Part shown: positions 11,395-22,875 of the stretch, piece after piece
Layout: each line of letters begins with the position of its first letter
Position numbering within the stretch: the stretch's first letter is position 1
NCBI RefSeq assembly: GCF_963678635.1
Contig: NC_087066.1
Span: 43,449,624 to 43,513,623, forward strand
Origin: Symsagittifera roscoffensis
Taxonomy: Eukaryota; Xenacoelomorpha; Acoela; Convolutidae
Reading direction: 5' to 3'
DNA length: 64,000 bases
The notes under the pieces: generated by a model
Database searches by the model: none
Told to the model about the DNA's origin: nothing
Seen by the model: the letters and a program-made list of their open reading frames with translations, nothing else
Position numbers and translations under genes: made by a program

Positions 11395-12540
11395 TTCAAA
11401 CTTAATATCATTTTTAATTTGTTCCACAAAATAGTTTCAGTTAAAAATAAACATGACAGGCTGAATCGTTAATCGCTTTAAACTATAAAGAAAATCAAAT
11501 TACCAAATGGCCGAGCTCCTAAGAATTTTCTCTCATATATCAAATACCTGTCTTCGAAACCCGCATGAAATGTTTACTCTCTCCCATATCAGTAGAACTT
11601 GAGAAAAAACAGGCACGAAAACCCAAAAATCTTAGATAAAGAACTATTGGAAAAAAAGCTCAGGAGTCTCTGAAAAAAGTCTGGATTTGTTGAAAAACAT
11701 ACTGCCATATAAGGAGCTAACAAAAACTATCCTGTAGCTGTAACACAATAGTTATTCAACTTGCAGAAAACAGAACGATTTGGACGAGCCGAGAAAATAT
11801 TGAACTAGAATTTATTCCTTGCAAGATACGAAACTAACAATAACTCTAGGATAATAGTAACATTATCATAGAACTCAACTAAGAGGGACCGCAACAAACG
11901 AAGTTATATCAACAGTCATACTTACCTAGCTGTCAAAAAGAACTTGCTCAACCTCAAAAATAGACTTACAAGTGCCATGATAGTTCTTTAACTAACTTCC
12001 ACTTACATCCGTTGAAAATGGAGTTAAATCTGTTGAAATGACCTTGGATCTTTTCCACGACTTTTTTCTTAAAACTTAAACAGTTAACTGGTTAAATTCA
12101 ACAACATAGAAGTATATATTTCCAGGACTACCAAGAAGCAATTAACTTGGTAAGACTGAAAGCAGCCAACTGAATAACATCAACAGCCACAAAAGTATCT
12201 ATTGCAAAAAAAAACACTAAACTTCAATTACTGGCACCTACAATAGCATAGAAAACATTCTTCGCATTGTCATAGATGATTTTGTGCGCCATAAAACAGG
12301 TTTTTACACACTCGAGTTCAGAACTAACGAACCCTCATAAGTTGCATTAAATACATTATGAGCCTGAAGTTTTAAAAAAATGAAAACTTCATTCAACCCT
12401 GCAACAACAGCCAAGAAAGTATACATTACATGGAAAGTAATCACATAAATCTCCAAATTATAGTCAGAATAAAACCCGTCGTGAACTGTTACAAAGAGAA
12501 AAATTGATGAGTTTGAACTAACAGGAGACATTGTGCCGAT
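11395..12540 (-). repeat. Module P, copy 1
   Basis: This is the first copy of a module that recurs at 17,760, 21,140 and 23,755 with about 95 percent identity by eye. It contains the 33-bp core (12176) and a 75-codon minus-strand frame (12531..12304, starting MSPVSSNSSIFLF). That frame is open in three of the four module copies and includes Y-T-F-L-A-V-V-x-G-L-N-E, which resembles the core translation plus its module Q extension. This copy lacks the 156-bp insertion seen in copies 2-4 (the join is at about 11,667). Confidence 0.7.
12304..12531 (-). CDS. Small repeated ORF in module P (75 aa), doubtful
   Basis: An ATG-initiated frame of 75 codons, largely hydrophobic in its first two thirds (FLFVTVHDGFYSD..., ITFHVMYTFLAVV), with no recognised domain. 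Homologous frames are open at 22431..22207 and 25050..24826 (74 codons each), and the copy near 18,880 is cut by a rearrangement. Preservation may only reflect recent duplication of the module. It could be an exon of a larger unknown gene or chance. Confidence 0.25.
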   Translation of the reverse strand: MSPVSSNSSIFLFVTVHDGFYSDYNLEIYVITFHVMYTFLAVVAGLNEVFIFLKLQAHNVFNATYEGSLVLNSSV

Positions 12541-12544
12541 CCGA

Positions 12545-12955
12545 TAGTCAAGGTGCCGAGCAACGATATGATTGCTCGTTCAAACCACACGTGTGCTGCA
12601 ATTTTTTCTCTTGCTAGTAAGTTGAGCTCCTGCTAGTAAGTCATATCCTAAATGCGCGCTGGTTGCATGCGCTCTTGTCAACCTATATTATTAACTTTTG
12701 GGTTAGGCCTCCGGGACTAGGCGAGCCAGGCCTTCGGATTGGGCCTCATGACTTTAAAAGATGAGTCGTAGTGATGCACAGACTGAAATGTTGTGAAAGA
12801 AAATCCATTTGAATGAAAAGTCCCATTACGATCCATCGTTGTAACTAAAACGACCTCCAAAACGTAACACGTAATTTAGAAATTTTTATCATGCAACCCA
12901 ACATCAACAGCCACAAAAGTATCTATTCCAAGGACTAACAAGCAGCGTTATACAC
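12545..12955 (-). repeat. Module Q, copy 1
   Basis: Module Q runs from GGGTTAGGCCT.CGGGACTAG through CTTCGGATTGGGCCTCATGA to the 33-bp core (12900) and a GGACTAACA.GCA tail. Other copies are at 15,795, 19,250 (truncated), 22,570, 25,205 and 29,748. On the minus strand a fragment H-H-Y-D-S-S-F-K-V-M-R-P-N-P is readable in most copies, but no full frame survives. Confidence 0.65.
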
Positions 12956-13640
12956 AAGAAGATTGATAAATATTGAGACAGATGATTACAACATTTTAAA
13001 CTTAGTTTTTATACGTTCAACTTAAGCTTGCTACTTTAAACATGTTAATTTCTAATTGTATTCATATTCAAGCAATGTTTATTTTAGGGATTGCTTTCAC
13101 AGCTGTTCATCTAAAACAGAGTGTGAGTTTTAGTATTGGCTATACTTAAAAAAGCTATTGTTTTAATTGTTTTTCGGACACTGGACAATGTATTCGTTCC
13201 AGACGATCAAAGTCGCACTAATTTCTTTTCATCTTGTCTCCGCCACTCCAAGCAAATGTTATAAAAGTTAAAAGTATAAATATAATAAATTGGAACTCCG
13301 CTTCCTTTGGTAGAAAAAAATAACAATAGATGAACAGTTGTGCCTAAACTTTAATTAAGTTTATTCAATCATGCCTTTTAACTTATGTTATCTAAAAAGT
13401 ATTTTAACTCTAGGACCAGATCGACTATGATCTACGATAAAATCTCACTGGAGGCTTATAACTTGAGTTAATAATTGAAACAAAATGATCTATCAACGAC
13501 CCAAGGGTACTTTTAGTGAAAAATATTGCGACCAGTGAGGCTCGAACTCACCACCTCAAGAATATGAGACTTACTGGTCGCACCAGTTTTACTAAAAGAA
13601 ACATTGGGTTCTAGACGTTTCAAAATCTGATATCTGTAAA
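12956..13640 (+). repeat. Module R, copy 1
   Basis: Module R starts at GATTGATAAATATTGAGACAG and ends at the palindrome containing the tRNA-like sequence (TTGGGTTCTAGA). Copies 2 and 3 are at 16,010-16,685 and 19,375-20,045. There is no coding capacity. It is followed by module S (TCTGATATCTGTAAAATATT..., 13,640-13,800), also found at 20,045-20,225. Confidence 0.65.
13499..13610 (-). repeat. Palindrome with D-arm-less tRNA-like core, copy 1
   Basis: The outer arms (ACCCAA...CTTTTAGT and ACTAAAAG...TTGGGT) pair with each other. The core 13582..13527 on the minus strand reads TGCGACCA, GT, an anticodon-like stem (CTCA/TGAG), a T arm GTGAG-TTCGAGC-CTCAC, then TGGTCGCA. The 8-bp acceptor pairing and the T arm are exact, and TTCGAGC fits the pol III B box. 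The D arm and A box are absent. Sister copies are at 16562, 19927, 26040 and 30580. Confidence 0.75.
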
Positions 13641-13849
13641 ATATTCAATAAACTAATGCTTACCAAAAAAACAGAAAAGGTGATCTTTCGACATTCTTAA
13701 ATGCCATACATCAGTAAATGCCAGACATTCTTTATGCCATACAAGCATAAATAAATGCAAAATTGTATGCCCAATTAGTCATTTAAAAGTTCAATTTAAT
13801 AACTTATGGGCGTAATTTTTGTAATTTAAAAAGGCTGTTTTTATAGATA

Positions 13850-14160
13850 AAGAATTTTTCGTCCAAAACGGAAACATTCTCTGCCTTATTTGGCGTACAA
13901 CATTCTACATATCGAGCTTTTCCTATTACTCACCGTGCGATATATGCCACGAAATGGCTAAATGTAGACACGGTAAAACCCAAACTATATACATCACAAG
14001 TTATCGACACTTGGCGGAGACTCATCCTTCTCACAAAACTTGCAGTAAATTCTTACCGCGATCAACAACAAACTGCCCCAATGAGACTTCTCCGAACCTT
14101 AAACTTAAATTTTCCAGAAGCGAAGATCCAAAACATTTTTTACGTATTTAGTTAAAAGTG
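13850..14160 (+). pseudogene. Module T, RING-like Cys-rich gene, 3' fragment
   Basis: Translation in the plus frame ending at the TAG of 14149-14151 retains the family text (CDICHEMAKCRHGK, YITSYRHLAETHPSHK) but has lost several Cys of the CxxC pairs seen at 41,361-42,130. It is followed by the tail module (GGAGAACCTCTTCCAAGGAG, to about 14,280). 14,280-14,480 shows nothing beyond AT-rich DNA. Confidence 0.55.
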
Positions 14161-14479
14161 TCATAACGGTTTAATAATTGGAGAACCTCTTCCAAGGAGA
14201 AACAAGGCAACAGCCATCAGAAGGAAACTCTGAGCGAGCTATGGCTAATCAAACTCCAAAAATTAGAAATATTACACTTCTATGAAATGCTATTGTTTTA
14301 ACTGTTTAACTTAGATTCGAGTAGACTCTTTTCAATTCAAACTCGTTCACACTTTAAGACTCAATTTCAACAGAACAACTTAACCTAAAACCTTTAAATT
14401 CAAATCCAAATACCTAACTTTTCTCAAATTCAAAAACGAATTTATTTATTCTTTCAGTTTTATCAAGATAGGAAAAAGG

Positions 14480-15283
14480 CAAATATATTTTAATAAAGTT
14501 TAAGGGATGATCGAGGGAACTCAATATTGATCCACGACGCCAGTCAGGCGGTGTGCCTAGTCTTTTAAATTTGAAAAAATAGATAAATATCCCAATCCTC
14601 TGAATATTAAAGTACCTAAAACAAGTGTAAAAATTATGAGGTTCCCCAGTGAAACTAATATTTATTGTTTAATATTTAAAAACATTGAAATCCAAATGTC
14701 TACCTCCTGATCAAAATCCTCCACTCCTCTAACTAATAAATTAAAATTCCCTTCCCATTGGTTAAAAAAAATAACAATATCTGAACCGTTGTGCATAACC
14801 TTTAAACAATTCTATTTAATCAAGCCTTTTAATTTATCTTTTTAATTAAATTTTAAGTCAAGGACCAGATCGAAAAGATTTATGATATAATCTAACCTGA
14901 GACTTATAGCTTTACTAACTAAATGAAACAAAAGGATCTATCAACGACCCAATATTACTTTTAGTCAATCACAAGTTCAATATTAGTAACTTATTTAGAA
15001 GCTAAAAAAATTTTGCAATTGGAAAATTTTTTTATATTTTGAAAAGATCCGGTTAGACATATTGAAAAGATCCGGTTAGAGGATGAAACACCCTTGCCGT
15101 CATCCACAAACTGTTTTTATAATAGCGACCAAATAACCGGCAAAAAGAGGAAAAGTTTCATTTCACATTATAAAATTTATGAATTTTATGACAGCATCCT
15201 CGACGTTGAGAAAATACCAATCCAATTAAACACTATATAACAAAGAAAAATCCTGCGTTCAAACAAAACTGTGCGAAAAAAAA
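14480..15283 (+). repeat. Module R' copy 1, with intact (empty) LTR insertion site
   Basis: The GATGATCGAGGGAACT...GATCCACGACGCCAGTCAGG block and the GGATGAAACA...GCAAAAAGAGGAAAA block match 25,560-26,578 and 30,080-31,102. Here the palindrome has been deleted (only ACCCAATATTACTTTTAGT remains, near 14,950). Positions 15206-15210 read TTGAG once, followed directly by AAAATACCAATCCAATT, whereas at 31,103 and 41,285 the same sequence is split by the LTR element. Confidence 0.7.
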
Positions 15284-15800
15284 ATGACTACCGAGTGTCC
15301 TAACTGCTTTGAACAGAAAGTGAAATTTCAGATGACAAATCTTCATGAAAAAGGCCAAAACGAAACTTTTCACAAAATCTGAAACCATTGCTATCTTAAA
15401 CTGAAATCCCGAACAAGATTTCAGTCGGACAAATTTGCTTGTCCATTATGTCGAAAAAATTTCCATATTATAAATTGACAAAAACGGTATTGCCGTCTGT
15501 GCAATGAAATAATTTAGTACAGCAAATGCCATTTGGAGCCCAAATCTTCTGTTTAGGCCAACATCTGATCAGAGGATTTCTCTTCAATCTTTCTTCCAAA
15601 ATGGCACCGTCCTTTGTCGATGAACTCATTAAAATGTATGCTTTCCGTTTTATCATTAACTTCATTCCATTTTTCTGAAACCTAGTGAAAAATTCCTTCA
15701 ACATACATGCCAATTATGTTATGAACACAAATCGGCTTGCAAGAAATATCAAAAAATCTACCACACAACCTCTGCATCTCCTCTCCATCCTTCGGATTGG
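15284..15800 (+). pseudogene. RING-like Cys-rich gene, N-terminal and middle part
   Basis: The ATG at 15284 begins MTTECPNCFEQKVKFQM; the C-x2-C pair, then H...C...C and a following CPLCRK resemble a C3HC4 RING finger. An in-frame TGA interrupts at H-K-I-stop, and another stop follows the RING. The middle section (AATGCCATTTGGAGCCCAAA to ATGCCAATTATGTTATG) matches 16,730-16,990, 18,945-19,200 and 41,588-41,800. The copy is then joined abruptly to module Q at CTCTCCATCCTTCGGATTGG (15,779-15,798). The minus-strand frames in this interval are antisense to the family. Confidence 0.6.
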
Positions 15801-16010
15801 GCCTCATGACTTTGAAAGATGAGTCGTAGTGATGCACAGAAAGAAATTTTGTGAAAGAAAATCCATTTGAAAGAAAGTCCAATTACAATCCGTTGGCGGC
15901 AACTAAAATGCCCTCCAAAACGTTACAAGTAATTTAACAAATTTTATCGTCCAACCCAACATCAACAGCCACAAAAGTATCTATTCCAAGGACTAACATG
16001 CAGCGTTATA
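15795..16010 (-). repeat. Module Q, copy 2 (5' truncated)
   Basis: Starts at CTTCGGATTGGGCC, so the preceding GGGTTAGGCCT part is missing; it contains the core at 15958. The same truncation junction with module T occurs at 19,250, so the two events share one ancestor. Confidence 0.65.
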
Positions 16011-16685
16011 CGCAATACGATTGATAAATATTGAGACAGATGATTACAACGTTTTCAACTTAGTTTTTATAAATTCAACTTAACCTTGTTACTTCAAACA
16101 TGTTAATTTATAATTGTATTCATGTTTAAGAAAAGCTTAATTGAGGGATTGCTTTCACAACTGTTCATTTAGAAAAGAGTGAATTGTAATATTGGAAAAG
16201 CTACACTTTAAAAAGCTATTGTTTAAATTGTTTCTCGGACTTCGGACACTGGACATTGTATCCGTTCTAGACGATCTAAGGCGCACTAATTTCCTTTCAT
16301 CTTCTCTGCGCCGCTCCAAGCAATATAATATAAAAGAGAGAAGTATAAAATTAACAAATTCGAACTCCACTCCATTGGTTAAAAAAATAACAATAGATGA
16401 ACACTTCTGCCTAACCTTTAATTAAATTTTATTAATTATGCCATTTGATTTACGATATCTAAAAAGTATTATAACTCTAGGACCAGATCGACTATCATCT
16501 ACGATAAAGTCTCACTGGAGGCTTATAACTTGAAATAATAATTGAAACAAAAGGATCTATCAACGACCCAATGGTACTTTTAGTAAAAAATATTGCGACC
16601 AGTGAGGCTCGAACTCGCCACCTCAAGATTATCAGACTTAGTGGTCGCACCAGGTTCACTAAAAAAACACTGGGTTCTAGATGTT
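16010..16685 (+). repeat. Module R, copy 2, with tRNA-like palindrome
   Basis: A copy of 12,956-13,640. The palindrome is at 16562-16675 and its tRNA-like core at 16649..16594 (minus), with several base changes (CTAAGTCTGATAATC in the anticodon-like arm). It ends directly in module T without module S. Confidence 0.65.
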
Positions 16686-16689
16686 CACT

Positions 16690-17340
16690 ATAGTCCACTA
16701 TGTCGAAAATATGTCCATGTTATAAATTGGCAAATACGGTATTGCCGTCTGTGCAATGAAATAATTTAGTACAGCAAATGCCATTTGGAGCCCCCAAATC
16801 TTCTGTTTAAGCCAACATCTGATCAGAGGATTTCTCTTCAATCTTCCTTCCAAAATGGCACCGTCCTTTGTCGATGAACTCATTAAATTTGTATGCTTTC
16901 CGTTTTATCCTTAACTTCATTCCATTTTTCTGAAACTTCGTGAAAAACTCTTTCAACATACATACCAATTATGTTATGAACACAAATCGGCTTTCAAGAA
17001 ATAACAAAAAATCTGCCACACAACCTCTCCATCTTGTTTGTACAGACTGCAACGAAAGACGAAAGGAAATTTTCGTCCAATACGGAAACATTCTCTACCC
17101 CATTTGCCGCACACCAGTCTACACATTGTCCTCTTCCTATAAATCACCGTGCCTAATATGCCACGAGTAGGCAAAAATTAGACAAGGCGAATCCCGAACT
17201 AATTACATCACAAGTTATCGACACTTGAGGGAGAATGATCCGTCTCACAAAAGCTGCAATATATGCTCACCGCGATCAAAAACAAAGTGACCCATCTGCA
17301 AAATCAGCAATGACTTCTCCGACCCTTGAAGTTAAATTTT
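16690..17340 (+). pseudogene. RING-like Cys-rich gene, middle and C-terminal part
   Basis: The plus frame 16940-17170 reads MKNSFNIHTNYVMNTNRLSR, then VCTDCNERRKE, YPICRT and CLICHE before a TAG. Past that stop the same frame continues with family text (SHKSCNIC, then SKTK, PICK). Five C-x2-C units are typical of the family. Two premature stops and the lack of the N-terminal RING make it a pseudogene fragment. Confidence 0.6.
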
Positions 17341-17755
17341 TCGGAAGCAAAGATCCAAAAAAACTTTTAGGTTTTTACACAGTTTTGTACCTCTAGAAAA
17401 ATTTCTATTCCTTGTTTATGTGTCACATTGTTTATTATATGGAAAACCTCTTGCAAGGAGGAAAAACGCAACAGCCAACAAGAAAACTCTGTAAGCTATG
17501 GCTAATCAAAGCCAAAAATCTTTCTTTCTTTTTCATCGTGGTGTCAGTTGGTAATACACAGATAAAATCACTTAATTTGATACAAAAATAAACCAAAAAG
17601 GTTGGAAAAGGAATATCCCTCTTTGTTTTTTCTAGTCCCTTTTACCTGAAAAAATAGGACACATGGAAAGCCTGTGGATGACCCCAGGTAGCCATAAAAC
17701 TGAAATAAGGGGTTAATCAATGCAATGCCTGTGTTTGAAACTATAAAAAGCATAC
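17340..17755 (+). repeat. Tail module, copy 2
   Basis: It contains GGAAAACCTCTTGCAAGGAG, CGTGGTGTCAGTT, AATACACAGATAAAATCACT and GGGGTTAATCAATGCAATGC. Matching copies follow the other T modules at 20,735-21,130, 23,340-23,750 and 42,130-42,530. A minus-strand frame of about 61 codons exists in three copies but shows no recognisable protein features. Confidence 0.65.
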
Positions 17756-17759
17756 CACA

Positions 17760-18905
17760 ATTTTAAACTTAATATAACGTTTAATTTGTTTAATGAGTTA
17801 AAAATAAACATGACAGGCTGAATCGTTAATCGCTTTAAACTATAAAGAAAATCAAATTACAAATGGCCGAGCTCCTAAGAATATTCTCTCATATATCAAA
17901 TACCTGTCTTCGAAACCCACATGAAATGTTTAATCTCACCCATATCAGGAGAACTTGAGAAAAAACAGGCACGAAAACCCAAAAATCTTAGATTAAGAAA
18001 TATTGGAAAAAAAGCTCAGGACTCGCCCATATACCAGCGGACAAAGCGCGCACTCCACTCGACACATGTCGCAGTTCGAATCTTTACCAACTACTGACGG
18101 TTTCGGCGACGCAAAATCGCCAAGTATCAAGACGCTTGGTTTCTTTCAGTAAATTTCTTTAAAACTTCATTTCTGAAGTCTCTGAAAAAAATCTGGATTT
18201 GTTGAAAAACATACTGCCATATAAGGAGCTAACAAAAACTATCCTGTAGCTGTAACACAATAGTTATTCAACTTGCAGAAAACAGAACGATTTGGACGAG
18301 CCGAGAAAATATTGAACTAGAATTTATTCCTTGCAAGATACGAAACTAACAATAACTCTAGGATAATAGTAACATTATCATAGAACTCAACTAAGAAGGA
18401 CCGCAACAAACGAAGTTATATCAACAGTCATACTTACCTAGATGTCAAAAAGAACTTGCTCAACCTCAAAAATAGACTAACAAGTGCCATGATAGTTCTT
18501 TAACTAACTTCCACTTACATCCGTTGAAAATGGAGTTAAATCTGTTGAAATGACCTTGGATCTTTTCCACGACTTTTTTCTTAAAACTTAAACAGTTAAC
18601 TGGTTAAATTCAACAACATAGAAGTATATATTTGCCGGACTACCAAGAAGCAATTAACTTGGTAAGACTGAAAGCAGCCAACTGAATAACATCAACAGCC
18701 ACAAAAGTATCTATTGCAAAAAAACACTAAACTTCAATTACTGGCACCTACAATAGCATAGAAAACATTCTTCGCATTGTCATAGATGATTTTGTGCGCC
18801 ATAAAACAGGTTTTTACACACTCGAGTTCAGAACTAACGAACCCTCATAAGTTGCATTAAATACAATATGAGCCTGAAGGTAAAAAAAAAGAAAACTTAA
18901 TTCAA
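17760..18905 (-). repeat. Module P, copy 2 (3' truncated)
   Basis: Matches copy 1 except for a 156-bp insertion (18021-18176). It ends at about 18,905, where it is joined to a middle fragment of the RING-like gene, so the small repeated ORF is lost here. Confidence 0.7.
18021..18176 (+). mobile_element. tRNA-derived SINE-like insertion in module P copy 2
   Basis: Absent from module P copy 1, where GCTCAGG joins AGTCTCTG directly. The insert begins ACTCGCCCATATACCAGCGG and contains GCAGTTCGAATC (B-box-like) about 45 bp downstream of an A-box-like AGCGGACAAAGCG. Homologous inserts are at 21412-21567 and 24031-24186. No clear target duplication is seen, so deletion from copy 1 remains possible. 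Confidence 0.5.
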
Positions 18906-18906
18906 C

Positions 18907-19255
18907 CCACTATGTCGAAAAGATGTCCATGTTATAAATTGGCAAAAACGGTATTGCCGTCTGTGCAATGAAATAATTTAGTACAGCAAATGCCATTTGG
19001 AGCCCAAATCTTCTGTTTAGGCCAACATCTGATCAGAGGATTTCTCTTCAATCTTCCTTCCAAAATGGCACCGTCCTTGGTCGATGAACTGATTAAATAT
19101 GTATGCTTTCCGTTTTATCATTAACTTCACTCCATTTTTCTGAAACCTAGTGAAAAATTCCTTCAACATACATGCCAATTATGTTATGAACACATATCGG
19201 CTTGCAAGAAATAACAAAAAATCTGCCACACAACCTCTGCATCTCCTCTCCATCC
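18907..19255 (+). pseudogene. RING-like Cys-rich gene, middle fragment
   Basis: Begins CACTATGTCGAAAAGATGTC and ends at CTCTCCATCCTTCGG joined to module Q, the same junction as at 15,798. It encodes no intact zinc pair run and is a rearranged fragment. Confidence 0.55.
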
Positions 19256-20225
19256 TTCGGATTGGGCCTCAAACGACCTCCAAAATGTAACAAGTAATTT
19301 AAAAAACTTTATCATCCAACCCAACATCAACAGCCACAAAAGTATCTATTCCAAGGACTAACATGCAGCGTTATACGCAATACGATTGATAAATATTGAG
19401 ACAGATGATTACAACGTTTTCAACTTAGTTTTTATAAATTCAACTTAACCTTGTTACTTCAAACATGTTAATTTATAATTGTATTCATGTTTAAGCAAAG
19501 TTTAACTGAGGGATTGCTTTCACAACTTTTCATTTAGAAAAGAGTGAATTGTTGTATTGGAAATGCTACACTTTAAAAAGCTATCGTTTAAATTGTTTCT
19601 CGGATTTCGGACACTGGACATTGTATCCGTTCTAGACGATCAAAGGCGCACTAAATTCCTTTCATCTTCTCTGCGCCGCTCCAAGCAATATATTATAAAA
19701 GAGAGAAGTATAAAATTGACAAATTAGAACTCCACTCCATTGGTTAAAAAAATAACAATAGATGAACACTTCTGCCTAACCTTTAATTAAATTTTATTAA
19801 TTATGCCTTTTGATTTATGTTATCTAAAAAGTATTATAACTCTAGGACCAGATCGACTATCATCTACGATAAAGTCTCACTGGAGGCTTATAACTTGAGT
19901 TAATAATTGAAACAAAATGATCTATCAACGACCCAATGGTACTTTTAGTAAAAAATATTGCGACCAGTGAGGCTCGAACTCACCACCTCAAGAATATGAG
20001 ACTTACTGGTCGCACCAGTTTTACTAAAAGAAACATTGGGTTCTAGACGTTTCAAAATCTGATATCTGTAAAATATTCAATAAACTAATGCTTACCAAAA
20101 AAACAGAAAAGGTGATCTTTCGACATTCTTAAATGCCATACATCAGTAAATGCCAGACATTCTTTATGCCATACAAGCATAAATAAATGCAAAATTGTAT
20201 GCCCAATTAGTCATTTAAAAGTTGA
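19250..20225 (+). repeat. Modules Q (truncated), R and S, copy 3
   Basis: The core is at 19323 and the module R palindrome at 19927-20042, with the tRNA-like core at 20014..19959 on the minus strand, identical in sequence to copy 1 over the acceptor and T arms. Module S occupies 20,045-20,225 and then joins module T at GTTGACTTCCAAAATGGC. Confidence 0.65.
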
Positions 20226-20735
20226 CTTCCAAAATGGCACCGTCCTTTGTCGATGAACTCATTAAATTTGTATGCTTTCCGTTTTATCCTTAACTTCATT
20301 CCATTTTTCTGAAACTTCGTGAAAAACTCTTTCAACATACATACCAATTATGTTATGAACACAAATATACGGCTTTCAAGAAATAACAAAAAATCTGCCA
20401 CACAACCTCTCCATCTTGTTTGTACAGACTGCAACGAAAGACGAAAAGAAATTTTCGTCCAATACGGAAACATTCTCTGCCCCATTTGCCGCACACCAGT
20501 CTACACATTGTCCTCTTCCTATAAATCACCGTGCCTAATATGCCACGAGTAGGCAAAAATTAGACAAGGCGAATCCCGAACTAATTACATCACAAGTTAT
20601 CGACACTTGAGGGAGAATGATCCGTCTCACAAAAGCTGCAATATATGCTCACCGCGATCAAAAACAAAGTGACCCATCTGCAAAATCAGCAATGACTTCT
20701 CCGACCCTTGAAGTTAAATTTTTCGGGAGCAAAGA
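20225..20735 (+). pseudogene. RING-like Cys-rich gene, C-terminal part
   Basis: The plus frame 20319-20552 encodes 77 residues with CTDC, CPIC and CLIC pairs and ends at a TAG in the position of the Trp seen in the 41-kb copy (HEWAK). Further CNIC text follows after the stop. It is nearly identical to 16,940-17,340 apart from a three-base insertion near 20,367. Confidence 0.6.
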
Positions 20736-21130
20736 TCCAAAAAACTTTTAGGTTTTTACACAGTTTTGTACCTCTAGAAAAATTTCTATTCCTTGTTTAT
20801 GTGTCACATTGTTTATTATATGGAAAACCTCTTGCAAGGAGGAAAAACGCAACAGCCAACAAGAAAACTCTGTAAGCTATGGCTAATCAAAGCCAAAAAT
20901 CTTTCTTTCTTTTTCATCGTGGTGTCAGTTTGTAATACACAGATAAAATCACTTAATTTGATACAAAAATAAACCAAAAAGGTTGGAAAAGGAATACCCC
21001 TCCTTGTTTTTTCTAGTCCCTTTTACCTGAAAAAATAGGACACATGGAAAGCCTGTGGATGACCCCAGGTAGCCATAAAACTGAAATAAGGGGTTAATCA
21101 ATGCAATGCCTGTGTTTGAAACTGTAAAAA
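20735..21130 (+). repeat. Tail module, copy 3
   Basis: A close copy of 17,340-17,755, ending in CCTGTGTTTGAAACTGTAAAAAGCATACCACAA, after which module P begins. Confidence 0.65.
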
Positions 21131-21139
21131 GCATACCAC

Positions 21140-22560
21140 AATTTTAAACTTAATATAACTTTTAATTTGTTTCGCAAAATAGTCCGAGTTAAAAATAAAC
21201 ATGACAGGCTGAATCGTTAATCATTTTAAACTATAAAGAAAATCAATTTACCAAATGGCCGAGCTCCTAAGAATTTTCTCTCATATATCAAATACCTGTC
21301 TTCGAAATCCGCATGAAATGTTTACTCTCTCCAATATCAGGCGAACTTGAGAAAAAACAGGCACGAAAACCCAAAAATCTTAGATTAAGAAATGTTGATA
21401 AAAGGCTCAGGGCTCGCCCATATACCAGCGGACAAAGCACGCACTCCACTCGACAAACGTCGCAGTTCGAATCTATATAAGATACTGACGGTTTCGGCGA
21501 CGCAAAATCGCCAAGTATCAAGTAGCTTGGGTTCTTTCTGTAAATTTCTTTAAAACTTCATTTCTGAAGTCTCTGAAAAAAGTCTTGATTCGTTAAAAAA
21601 CATACCGCCATATAAGGAGCTAACATAACTATCCTGTAGCTGTAACACAATAGTTATTCAACTTGCAGAAAACAGAACGATTTGGACGAGCCGAGAAAAT
21701 ATTGAACTAGAATTTATTCCTTGCAAGATACGAAACTAACAATAACTCTAGGATAATAGTAACATTATCATAGAACTCAACTAAGAGGGACCGCAACAAA
21801 CGAAGTTATATCAACAGTCATACTTACCTAGATGTCAAAAAGAACTTGCTCAACCTCAAAAATAGACTTGCAAGTGCCATGATAGTTCTTTAACTAACTT
21901 CCACTTACATCCGTTGAAAATGGAGTTAAATCTGTTGAAATGACCTTGGATCTTTTCCACGACTTTTTTCTTAAAACTTAAACAGTTAACAGGTTAAATT
22001 CAACAACATAGAAGTATATATTTCCAGGACTACCAAGAAGCAATTAACTTGGTAAGACTGAGAGCAGCCAACTGAATAACATCAACAGTCACAAAAGTAT
22101 CTATTGCAAAAAAAAACCACTAAACTTCAATTACTGGCACCTACAATAGCATAGAAAACATTCTTCGCATTGTCATAGATGATTTTGTGCGCCATAAAAC
22201 AGGTTTTTACACACTCGAGTTCAGAACTAACGAACCCTCATAAGTTGCATTAAATACATTATGAGCCTGAAGGTAAAAAAAAGAAACTTCATTCAACCCT
22301 ACTACAACAGCCAAGAAAGTATACATTACATGGAAAGTAATCACATGAATCTCCGAATTACAGTCAGAATAAAACCCGTCGTGAACTGTTACAAAGAGAA
22401 AAATTGATAAGTTTGAATTAACAGGAGACATTGTGCCGATCGGATAGTCAAGGTGCCGAGCAACGATATGATTGATAGTTCAAACCACACGTGTGCTGCA
22501 ATTGCAAGTTGAGCTCTTGCTAGTAAGGCATATCCTAAATGGGCGCTGGTTGTATGCGCT
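21140..22560 (-). repeat. Module P, copy 3
   Basis: A full-length module with the SINE-like insert at 21412-21567, the core at 22078 (one substitution) and the small 74-codon minus-strand frame at 22431..22207. The interval from the start of copy 2 to here (3,380 bp) defines the complete composite unit P-Q-R-S-T-tail. Confidence 0.7.
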
Positions 22561-22564
22561 CTTG

Positions 22565-22875
22565 TGAACCTATATTATTAACCTTTGGGTTAGGCCTACG
22601 GGACTAGGCGAGCAAGGCCTTCGGATTGGGCCTCATGACTTTCAAAGATGAGTCGTAGTGATGCACAGAATGAAATGTTGTGAAAGAAAATCGATTTGAA
22701 TGAAAAGTCCAATTACGATCCGTTGGCGGCAACTAAAACGACCTCCAAAACGTAACAAGTAATTTAAAAATTTTTATCATCCAACCCAACATCAACAGCT
22801 ACAAAAGTATCTATTCCAAGGACTAACATGCATCGTTATACGCAATACGATTGATAAATATTGAGACAGATGATG
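22565..22875 (-). repeat. Module Q, copy 4, fused to module T
   Basis: A complete module Q with the core at 22788. Module R is reduced to about 25 bp (GATTGATAAATATTGAGACAGATGAT) and joined at GATGA to the middle of module T, an internal deletion of modules R and S that shortens this unit to about 2.6 kb. Confidence 0.65.

Noticed and set aside
15468-17174. Minus-strand frames of 60-81 codons
   Set aside because: They run antisense to the Cys-rich family, whose plus-strand cysteine pattern explains the region better.
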